A stretch of DNA of 64,000 nucleotides, from positions 1,612,001 through 1,676,000 of the forward strand of contig JALPQD010000160.1 in assembly GCA_023101885.1 (NCBI GenBank), given 5' to 3'. How positions within the stretch are numbered: position 1 is the stretch's first letter; every line of letters starts with the position of its first letter. The position numbers and the translations under genes were made by a program. The notes beneath the pieces were generated by a model. That model saw only the letters and a list, made by a program, of their open reading frames with translations, was not told the DNA's origin and searched no databases. Of this stretch, positions 55,946 through 64,000 are shown piece after piece. This DNA comes from Typhlomys cinereus (taxonomy: Eukaryota > Chordata > Mammalia > Rodentia > Platacanthomyidae).

Positions 55946-56897
55946 GTTTATGTTTTTCAAATTTTTTCTTACTTATTTTAAGGGAGAGGGAGAGAAAGAA
56001 AGGAAAGCGGAGGGAGTGAAGAAGGAAGGTAGGAAAGAAGGGAGAGAGAGAGAGAGAGATGACATGTTTGTGAGCAGGCACCTTACCTGGCCCCAAATTC
56101 ACCGTTTAACAGTAATATACCATCAGGATTAGCAATGAGTTAAAGGTAATCCAAATTCCCACAATAAAGCCATGTCATTTGCATTTCCTATTATGTAATG
56201 CAGTTCACATCTGGTTAATAGAATAGTAAAATCTGTGAAAGTTAAAGTTCTCTCTTGAGAACATTTTGGGTTGGAGTAAGAGTTTTTGGTTTTTTAATTG
56301 ATTTTTGAAAACACTTCCTTTCTATTACAATTGTATGTTGTAATAAAGCCCTGTTTGAAGTCTCATGAACTGACGTATGTCTTGTGTTTGCTTTTCTAAA
56401 ATGAGAATCACAATTTAAGATGGTTAGAATTTGGTGCATAGGGCTGGGTGGGATTGAAAGACTTTACTTCATGCAAGAGGAATCTTGTCTTTCTTTACCT
56501 GAGCACAGTCATACCAGATAACTTATCTTGTTATGCTTGGACTTGTTCCACGGACAGCAGACAGGTTCTATAAGCTAAAACAAAGTATCATGTGTAGTCA
56601 CTGTAACTTTGAAGAGGGATATTGTAATCTTCTTTCAGTGACACATTTTCACCTGATTTTATCCCCCCCATTTGATAACCTGAAACTTGTCTAAGATAGT
56701 GCTTCCTTTACCCTCTTTCTGATCTTTGACCTTTCTGTGACTGAAGAGGAAGCCGACCTTCGAGAGAGTGAATGGTCATTTGCCCCACACTTTTGCAACC
56801 GTCTCTTCTGTAGAGGTTACGTCTGTGACTTAGTTTCTGCGACTCCTCATAGGCTATAATACTCTCTGTTTCAGAGTAATTTCAAAAAGAGAAAATA
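55946..56897. other. Unassigned sequence with a GA-rich run
   Basis: GA-rich at 55980-56060; the rest is unique with no gene recognised. Confidence 0.45.
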
Positions 56898-56935
56898 GGG
56901 CTGGAGAGATGGCTCAGGGGCTAAGAATATCTCGC
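56898..56935 (+). mobile_element. Isolated tRNA-like SINE head fragment
   Basis: Only GGGCTGGAGAGATGGCTCAG and gggctaaga are present before unrelated sequence; body and tail are missing. Confidence 0.7.
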
Positions 56936-57387
56936 AAAAAGGGAAAATTGTGGGTAAATATAAATCTAACATTGTTACATTGTTAATAATGTTACAGCTT
57001 TCATTCTAAATATAAAGGACATCACAGAACGGTGTGGTGTTTGGGGTGGGGGAAGAACACAGGGAAGTGAGGTCAGAAAGACTACTAACCAGTGGGAAAG
57101 TAAATGCAGAGGTAATTGTTTTTTAGGCTGTATTGTTCCAGGAATAGAACTGGGTTGTCAGGTTTGCAAGCAGGAGTTCTGTCTACCTTTTTGAGCGATC
57201 TTAACCAGAGCAGCACTGGTAATTATGAAGGGCTTAAAAGCCCAATAAAGTTGCAGTTTTGAAAGGTAACACAAACTGAATTTTTTCCACATTTTATCAT
57301 TCTTTCTAAATCCTCATGGAATTAACATCTGCTGTTTTTCTGCCTTGTAACCTGCCCCCTCCCGGCAATAGCAACCTTTCCATTGAA
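56936..57387. other. Unassigned sequence with an old SINE piece
   Basis: 57120-57215 resembles a reversed B2/B3 remnant (aactgggttgtcaggtttgc). Nothing else recognised. Confidence 0.4.
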
Positions 57388-57483
57388 GAGCCTGCCCCAA
57401 CACCATGTTTCTTATTGGCAGACAACCAGACATGTCTGTTCACTTAGGGAGGGTAGAGCATGCCAAGAGATTTGTAGGTGACC
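57388..57483 (+). repeat. Short dispersed repeat, copy 2
   Basis: Inverted relative of 52085-52180. Family unknown; possibly a piece of an LTR U3 region. Confidence 0.6.
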
Positions 57484-57799
57484 CAGCCAAGCCAATGAAT
57501 GCTCTTCCTTTAAGTTATTTATATATATCGTGTGAGGACAAGTCTCTTAAGTGTTCTAGTTCATAATGGGATTTATTAATAAAAAAATCATTTGGAGTCA
57601 TCTTGCTTGTACAGCCACATCCCTTGACCCCCACCTGTCTTACTGTAGAGAGGACGAAATGATTGGACACTAAGGCTAAACTTTTGAGGACTCTGTTTAG
57701 TCCATGGAGTTTCTAAATAAATAAGAACACATGTTAAAAAGGACAAGACAATGGATTTTTTTTTTTAACAAAACTGTGTAACTTGCAGCAAATCTCACA

Positions 57800-57955
57800 C
57801 TTCTTCATCTTTCTTTCTTTCTTTTCTTTTTTTTAGTGAAAGCTTTCTTTTTTGTAAGTTAGGCTGATCTATACCTTACTACATAGCCCAGGCTGGCCTT
57901 AAATTCAAGATTTTCTTGCCTCAGCCTCATGAGAAGGGATTACACTTATGTATCA
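57800..57955 (-). mobile_element. B1 SINE, minus orientation
   Basis: T-rich start, actacatagcccaggctggc, cttgcctcagcctcatgaga: reversed B1. Confidence 0.82.
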
Positions 57956-58139
57956 TCAAACTGTTTTTGTTGTTAGTTTTTGTTAAGTACCAAGTATATG
58001 TAGTCCACTGTGGCAGCTCCAGGGTCTTAAAATATTTCTTTATTATCCAACCTCTAGTGCTCATGTTTCCTCCAAAAGTCTTCAAAATCATGTTAAAGAA
58101 AGGAGGTCTTTGGTTTTTCAAATCAATATCCACACAATG

Positions 58140-58222
58140 ATAATGGATCCAGAGACTGAGGCAAGGGAAGGGGGGAATTCGAGGTCAGTTTGGACTACAG
58201 AGTGAGACCCTGTCTCAAAAAA
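58140..58222 (+). mobile_element. B1 SINE 3' part
   Basis: gagactgaggcaagggaagg, tttggactacagagtgagac, cctgtctcaaaaaag. Confidence 0.75.
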
Positions 58223-59020
58223 GTTCTAGACAAACCCCCCAACACACACACAATTCACAATAGAATACAAGTTTTCCCCTCAAGCACACTGGCTGGAAAC
58301 AATTTGTTTCTTTTGAAAATGGGTACTTCCTTGTTACTGTAGTTGTTACTGTAGCACATTTCCTGCATCATCAAGTAGCATTAACTCAAGCTGTCTTTAC
58401 ATGCTTTACAAATACTAGATAAGGTTCTGGTGATGGGATGAAGAAGCAAACAAGTCATACTTTGACTTGCTTCAGTTATTAGAATGCAAAAGCAAGCAAG
58501 GAAAATGAATACACATATTGATTTCGCAATAGAACAAGAGGTTGTCAGGTAGGTGTAAGTGAATATATGCACTTGTTTCAACTTCTGAATGAGTTAAAAC
58601 AATATTCTATCCCTGAAACTTTATTTCCCCAAAGACTCTCAGGGGTGAGGAGTTAGAGACCTTTAACCTGCATAATCTCTGCGCATTTCATTGAATAAAT
58701 CAGCAGTATATGACGTATGTACTCCCGAGTAGTAGGTTCAGCATCCGTAAGTCCCCTAGATATTAACTCTAACTAATCTAACTAGACCATCATCCTTCAG
58801 GGCCTCCTAATTAGGACTTGTGTGGTTAACACTGATCCTAATTACAACCACCCATCGCATGTTTATTTCATTGATTTGAATGCCCACTATCCTAAAGGGA
58901 CCACCGGATCTAAAACCATGTGTTTTATTCTCCTCACTTCACGATTAAGGTCCTGAAAAGAAATCTATCCTGAGCATTCATTGTGTGCATCTACTTTGCT
59001 TCCAGGGCTGGTGTACCCCT
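58223..59020. other. Unassigned unique sequence upstream of LAMC1
   Basis: About 800 bp, roughly 2 kb upstream of the LAMC1 start codon, with no recognisable repeat; regulatory content is possible but not shown by sequence alone. Confidence 0.45.
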
Positions 59021-59021
59021 A

Positions 59022-59105
59022 TTCTTGATTTTTTTTTTTTTGAAACAAGGTCTCTTATTCTGCAACCCGGGCTGGCACTGGCATGCGCCACCACGCCCAG
59101 CTACC
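59022..59105 (-). mobile_element. B1 SINE fragment, minus orientation
   Basis: T run, gaaacaaggtctcttattct, gcatgcgccaccacgcccag: reversed B1. Confidence 0.75.
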
Positions 59106-59159
59106 AGCTGGTTCTCTTTCACAGCACCCTACTTGTCTGGGTTTATTACTTGTCCTATC

Positions 59160-59250
59160 AGCACTGGGTAAGTGCCCAGGTTGTGATTTGGGACTAAAAC
59201 TCATGATCTTCTGGCTCGGGCTCTGCGAATTGAGTCATCCTGGCGCTGGA
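59160..59250 (-). mobile_element. Reversed tRNA-like SINE head remnant
   Basis: actcatgatcttctggctcg and gaattgagtcatcctggcgc align with the reversed SINE head ending (actcaggaccttctgc ... gagccatctctccagc). Confidence 0.5.
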
Positions 59251-59266
59251 AAAATTCCGTGACTCA
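59231..59266. promoter_or_regulatory. Pair of AP-1 motifs, one also ARE-like
   Basis: TGAGTCA at 59231-59237 and TGACTCA at 59260-59266. The second extends to TGACTCAGCA, which also fits the NRF2/MAF antioxidant-response pattern. They lie 1.4 kb upstream of the LAMC1 start codon. Occupancy is not known. Confidence 0.4.
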
Positions 59267-60020
59267 GCAGGCCCCAAAAGGATGTCAGAATCCAGATAAT
59301 TTCAAGTCTTTTAAAGGCAAGCCGGTGAACACAAACAACAGTGGAAGAATTTCGCAGTGGGTCTACGTGCCCAAGGGAAAAATGTCATTCCATTCCCAGC
59401 CTTTTCGCTTTCTTTCCTATCTCGGTTAAATGACTAGTTACACTTTAATATAGAGGTAGGAAATCACGAAATTCATTCCGATGCTGCGATTCGTCCCTCT
59501 ATTCGACAGTGTCAGCCCCTTAGGACATCCAGGAATGTGTCTTGAGAGAGGTCGGACAGGACCCCGCGTAGCACACGGGGCATCCTGGGAACGACTAGTG
59601 AGGACAAGGGTGAGGTCACGCGGACGTCCACTCTGGTCCAGTTCTTTGGGCTCCGGCCGGGTGGGACGTGGTAAGGATTGACACCTGGCTGGGCGGGGAC
59701 TCGCTTGCCACGGCTCAAATGGCCGAAAGATCCAAAGGTAGCCCCCTCGCCTGCCCTCGTCTCCATTTGAGAGAACCTCTTTATACGACTCCTCCAGACC
59801 GGATCTTTCCCGGGATGCAAAGTTTGAGAATCCGAGCGTGGGACCCGTGAAAAGGGAAGGGTCTCAGCCACCGCCTTCTCCCCACCCCCCGCGGCCCCCG
59901 GCTGTCCTGGCGTGCACCGCTCCGCCCCGTGCCCCCTCTCTAGCTTCTCTCTCCCTCCCTGTTGCACCCCCATCCCTCCCAACTCTGGTCCCTCCTTCCC
60001 ACTCTTAGACCCCCCCAAAC

Positions 60021-60180
60021 CCCGCCCACTAGCGCCTTCCCTCCGGTTCCGAGCCCGCCCACTAGCTCCCTGTGCTTCATCCCATTCCCGGCCCCGCCCA
60101 CAGCGCGCCCCTCCCTCCCTCTCCCGGCCCCGCCCACAGCCCCCTCCTTCCCTCCCTTCCTCCCTCTCTCCCTCCCGCCC
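60021..60180 (+). promoter_or_regulatory. Array of five GC boxes
   Basis: CCCGCCC occurs at 60021, 60054, 60093, 60129 and 60174, spaced 33-45 bp; the first four continue as CCCGCCCAC(T/A)... These are Sp1/KLF-type sites. The LAMC1 promoter is known to respond to Sp1 and KLF4 through a GC-rich element. Confidence 0.75.
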
Positions 60181-60379
60181 ACCGCGCGCCGCAGCTGGAG
60201 CGCTAGACGCCGCCACCCCCGCCGCGCGGCGAGTCTGCAGGGCCGACGCGCAGTCCGCGGCGCGCGGAGGGCGGGGGAGCCGCTCCCGGGGCCGCGCTGC
60301 TCCCGCCAGGAGGCCGGGCTTGGGCTTTCTCCTTCCCCCCGACCCCACCCCACCCGGCCGACCCCACCCCCGGCTCCTT

Positions 60380-60670
60380 CCTCCCGGGGCGCGCTCTCGG
60401 GTGCGCGCTCGGAAGTCGGGGGTCGGCGGCGAGTGCGGGCTGCGCGCCGGGAGCCGAGGGAGGAGCGGAGGCGGCGCGGGTCGAGCGCTGCAGCGGCGCG
60501 GTTCTCGCTAGGGGCGCCCACCGGCCCTGCTCTTCGCCGCCACCGCCCGCGCCACAGTCCGGCCCCAGTCCCCAGGCTCGGCGTGCCGAGCGGCCTCCGG
60601 GAACGCGGCCGGACGAGAGGATCGCCCCGGAGCCCTGGCCTTCGCCGTGACCCCGCGCGCGCGAGACGGG
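60380..60670 (+). other. LAMC1: LAMC1 5' UTR (approximate)
   Basis: The sequence from about 60480 to the start codon (gcggttctcgctaggggcgc; gcctccgggaacgcggccgg; ccttcgccgtgacc) resembles the human LAMC1 5' UTR as I remember it. No ATG occurs from 60181 to 60670, so the main start has no competing upstream AUG. The transcription start is not fixed by sequence. Confidence 0.65.
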
Positions 60671-61085
60671 ATGACCGGCAGCGGGCGGGCCGCGCTGGCC
60701 CTGCGGCCCCGCGGGCGGCTGTGGCCGGCGCTGGCGTTGCTGGCGGCCGCGGCGGCGGGCTGTGCCCGGGCAGCCATGGACGAGTGCACGGACGAGGGCG
60801 GGCGGCCGCAGCGCTGCATGCCCGAGTTCGTCAACGCCGCCTTCAACGTGACCGTGGTGGCCACCAACACGTGTGGGACTCCGCCCGAGGAGTACTGTGT
60901 GCAGACCGGGGTGACCGGGGTCACCAAATCCTGTCACCTGTGCGACGCCGCCCAGCCCCACCTGCAGCACGGGGCAGCCTTCCTGACCGACTACAACAAC
61001 CAGGCCGACACCACCTGGTGGCAAAGCCAGACCATGCTGGCCGGGGTGCAGTACCCCAACTCCATCAACCTTACGCTGCACCTGG
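60671..61085 (+). CDS. LAMC1: LAMC1 exon 1 coding part (laminin subunit gamma-1, N-terminus)
   Basis: Laminin gamma-1 is a secreted chain of most laminin trimers, including laminin-111, -211 and -511, in basement membranes. The exon encodes 138 codons plus one base. Residues 1-34 are an Arg-containing n-region, a Leu/Ala-rich core ([14 protein letters not shown]) and a cleavage zone CARA/AMDEC, a typical signal peptide one Ala shorter than human. The laminin N-terminal domain follows: [18 protein letters not shown], with Cys residues at 39, 49, 68, 76, 88 and 91. N-glycosylation sequons are at N59 (NVT) and N133 (NLT), matching the known human sites at 60 and 134. Apart from the signal peptide it is almost identical to human. 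The start is the first ATG (G at -3), aligned with the human start; an in-frame GTG at 60647 is not needed. The remaining exons lie beyond the window. Confidence 0.97.
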
Positions 61086-61091
61086 GTAAGC
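61086..61091 (+). other. LAMC1: Splice donor of LAMC1 exon 1
   Basis: CCTGG/GTAAGC: exon ends at 61085 in phase 1, splitting Gly139, which is completed in exon 2 as in human (HLG then KAFD). Translation read through would end at a TGA three codons on. Confidence 0.95.
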
Positions 61092-64000
61092 GGTGACAGT
61101 CCCGTCCCCCCACTACTGCTTGCCCACCACTCAACTCCGGGACCGGGGCCCGTCCAGCTGTGTGCTGGCAATCTGCCCCCCAGCGTGGGCCATACACAGA
61201 AATTCCTTTCTCCAACTTCTAAAATTCATCTCGCTTTTAACATCCGGTGAGGGCCAAGATGCCCTAGACTAGTATCTCTTGCTCTCTTTTTTAACCCAAT
61301 CGGATTCTTCTCTTGATTCTTCTTTCTTGGTTCTTTGGCCCTGTTAGGATCTTGATCCCTATTTTCCTGAAGCATTAATAAGAAACTCTTCCCGGTTCTT
61401 CGCTGGGTAGTTGACCATCCCAGCGTATGTAAGGTCAGAAACCAGGTCTATCTTAAGCATTTTGCCTTGAAAATGTTTAGCGGTGTCTCTTCAGGTTTGA
61501 AGATAAATGCCGTTTGTTGCGTTAAGGGAAATTTGAAGGGAGCAAATGCTTTCACTGCTTGGCTTGCCTATGTATAATGAAGATAGAAGTTCACTTTTAA
61601 AGTTATTGTTCTTTAGAGCTGTTCAGCCTTAATTAAGAGCCACAAAGCTGTGGCACTGCTAATCCTGGTAGAGAGAAGACAAAAAGGTAATGTCTGTTCT
61701 CACTGTAATTGCTGGCCACAGTTTTGTTCCAGGAGGCGCTCCTTCCTGTCTCCCTTTTACTTTGATTCAGGGCACACATACGTAAGTGACCTTTTAGAAA
61801 TCAGGAAAGAGATGTGTAGGAAACTTCATGGCTGGACAGTGAATGAGAAGGACTATCTGGAGGGATCAAAACGCCTGCTTGATCTGGGAAAGTTTCTCTT
61901 CATTACTGAAATATTAACAAGCAGAAAAATTCACTATTGTGTTAAAGCAACCTCTGCGTGAGAAACTGACATTTGATTTGTAGAACTGCAGTCTCCTCTG
62001 TTTTGGTGCACTTGGTTTTTTACCAGTAGTCGGTACTAATGAACTTCCAGCTCCAAGGCAGTCTGCTCTGTCAGAGCATGGGAATTCTGTAGAGCTAACA
62101 ACACTATTTGGGATGTTTGAAAGGGGCATTTCGTAGGCAAATGGTTCTTTTGATCATGTCTTCCTGTTCTTCTCCTTGCTCCTTAGTTCTATCAAATATC
62201 AAATAATAAGGCTTAGGAAAAGCTCTTTGAAAAGTGTAATTCAGTTACTGTGTGTGTGTGGGTAAGCTTTAAAAAAACAGTATTTAGCACCTTTGTAAAA
62301 ATACCATTTTATTTATAGATGAATCAGTAGGCAGATGAATTTTTTTTTTTGAGAACAAGTTCATAAAATGAAACTGTGGGTCACCTGCTTTTCAGCAACT
62401 GGAGAAACAGAGGCATGAAATTTGGTTTTAAAACGCATTGGAACTGTAGAGAATCCAGTGTCGGGATGGGTGCCATTCTAAAGACATAGCCAGACACTCA
62501 GGGGAGCTAAGATCTCCTGGGGATACTGTTGATTTTCAAAATGTCCAAAGTTAATTTTGTAATTTGTATCCAATTATTTTTTGTCTCATGGTTGACTTGT
62601 TAAAGTTCCTGTGTTTAATTCTGAATACCCTTGAGGCTTTTTTTAATCCATTTTTAAATTTCAAAAATTTCAAAGGCAAGGCGAGGCCTTGATGTCTCCA
62701 TGTGCCTGGGAGATTCAGTTGAAAAGTTCTGAACAATAGACTGTCCACCTGGGCTTTCCTTCCTTTCTATGCATAGGAGCTGAGGTTGATTTCAGGTGAA
62801 TGCAAAAGCAGATAGGTTACTCTCCTCCCTATTATCTGTTCCAAAGACAATGTGGTCAGATAAGCATGTCAATCAAGTTGGGTTGCTACTGCTGGGAACC
62901 AGATGTATTAACTTGGGGGGTCATGGTAATAACAAGGTCAAAGAGATCTCGGAGTTCACCTCATGAGAATTCGATTATGACTTTTTTTTTAAATGCTTGG
63001 ACTTGTATTTGCTGAAAAATTCTTCACTTGTGTGCCAGATGACATTTGTAAAACTGGGCTTTTAACTCGTAGAGAAAGATATTTAAAATACTTTTGTATG
63101 TATATTATTAATTGTGAAAACATGTGCTTTATGAAGACTCGAGGAGAACGTCCTGTGTTCTTGAATCAGAAATGATGTGCTGCTGGAGGAAATTGTGGAT
63201 GGTGGGGGATGGGGCAGGCAGATGTGTGTAGGGAGTTGATGTTTCTGTCCCTCCCCCTTTCTTTTTAATGTCAAGAATATATGTGTACATGCATGTTACA
63301 ATCAACACCTTAGGGCAAGTAGGCAAGAACTAGTTTATCCGTGTGTGTTTTGGTATTCAGTGTGTTCACTCCACCGACTCCATGGACTGTAGCTAACTAA
63401 TTATTTCCCATGGAGTCAAGTACCATGACTGTTTTGTGCATCCATTAAGTCTCCATCCAGTTCAAATTTCACATACCCCTAAACAAGTGATGCATATGGT
63501 CCTTGGGCCTCACTGAGCATGTGAAACGCAAGTGAGCAGTGTGAAAGAATAGGCCTGCCCCCCCCCTTGCGTTTCTAGCCTACCTTTTGATGTTGAGCTC
63601 CAAACACAGGAGACTTTGAAATTAGCCAAGCTGGATTATTCTGAAGCATTACAAGAAACATACATGTTTTGGCACTGATCGCAAGTCACTTTTTAATGAT
63701 AAAAATGTAACATGACATGGTAGAATTAAGCAATAAATGCAGTGACAACTGAGTGTGTCTCTATTTGCTGAGCCCCAGACCCAAGAGACCACTGCTGTCA
63801 GGTTTTTTCTGCAACCTTTTGGAAATGTTCACGGATCAAATTGCACGATCATTTAAACCAGTACCTTATTTGGGGGGCTGAGTCATATTTAATATGTGGC
63901 AGGTACAAATTAGATCATTGTAACCACCAACATCACTTACAGTTTAAAAGGCCAAAAAAAAAAAAAAATCACTGTGGATTCTGACAGCTTCCATTTCTTA
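61092..64000 (+). other. LAMC1: LAMC1 intron 1 (5' part)
   Basis: No further exon expected or seen; human intron 1 is very long. It is unusually free of SINEs and LINEs over nearly 3 kb compared with the upstream region. Only a poly-T run (62340-62350) and short GT runs are noted. Confidence 0.9.

Larger units (their letters stand above)
59490..61130. promoter_or_regulatory. LAMC1: CpG island over the LAMC1 promoter and exon 1
   Basis: GC-rich with dense CpG, unlike the AT-rich flanks. It covers the promoter, 5' UTR, first coding exon and donor site. Large open frames on both strands here (for example 59512-60348 on -, 59962-61089 on +) result from lack of stops in GC-rich DNA. No TATA box is apparent, as expected for this housekeeping-type promoter. 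Confidence 0.9.

Noticed and set aside
60647..60670. In-frame GTG start upstream of the LAMC1 ATG
   Set aside because: The ATG at 60671 aligns with the human start and gives a normal signal peptide; nothing suggests GTG initiation.
59962..61089. Large open frames (375 aa on +, 278 and 322 aa on -) across the CpG island
   Set aside because: They overlap LAMC1 exon 1 and its promoter in other frames, are Arg/Pro/Ala/Gly-rich and arise from the lack of AT-rich stop codons.
1..64000. CRISPR arrays, operons, riboswitches or other prokaryotic systems
   Set aside because: The sequence is plainly mammalian; the regular repeats are microsatellites and SINEs.

Overview
This is mammalian nuclear DNA, almost certainly from a rodent. 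B1, B2/B3, B4 and ID-type SINEs, MaLR/ERVL-type solo LTRs and LINE-1 copies fill most of it. The commonest SINE (called SINE-1 here) is not a mouse or rat family I recognise, so a non-murine rodent is likely; the species cannot be read from the window. All gene names, family names and homologies below come from memory and reading by eye; no search was run.

Only one intact gene part is present. From about 59.5 kb to 61.1 kb lies a CpG island holding the promoter, 5' UTR and first coding exon of LAMC1 (laminin subunit gamma-1, + strand): start codon at 60671, splice donor after 61085, and intron 1 to the end of the window. Two broken gene pieces also occur. On the - strand at 14229-14379 is the terminal coding exon of A1CF (APOBEC1 complementation factor), with its splice acceptor and 3' UTR but a one-base deletion. 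On the - strand at 40923-42006 is a processed LY6E retrocopy with tail, polyadenylation signal, 14-bp target-site duplication and a frameshifting deletion.

Layout. 1-7080: SINEs, polypyrimidine tracts and three solo LTRs with perfect 5-bp target duplications. 7080-14228: AT-rich, repeat-poor sequence that fits a long A1CF 3' UTR. 14229-14400: A1CF exon and acceptor. 15.8-17.27 kb: SINEs and a CA-rich tract, then a 25-base assembly gap (17274-17298). 17299-20553 and 26407-29729: two arms of a 3.3-kb inverted duplication around a 5.85-kb spacer. 30-39 kb: a dead, nearly full-length LINE-1 carrying nested LTR and SINE insertions. 39.6-43.1 kb: a MaLR/ERVL-like provirus containing the LY6E retrocopy and a SINE. 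43-59 kb: nested LINE/SINE/LTR debris with unique stretches. 59-64 kb: the LAMC1 promoter, exon 1 and intron 1.

The main points of interest are the A1CF exon next to LAMC1 (translocation, duplication or scaffold misjoin at the gap), the inverted duplication whose outer edge meets that gap, the young CpG-rich SINE-1 family that seems to derive from SINE-2, and a templated insertion inside an LTR. No CRISPR, operon or microbial feature is present.
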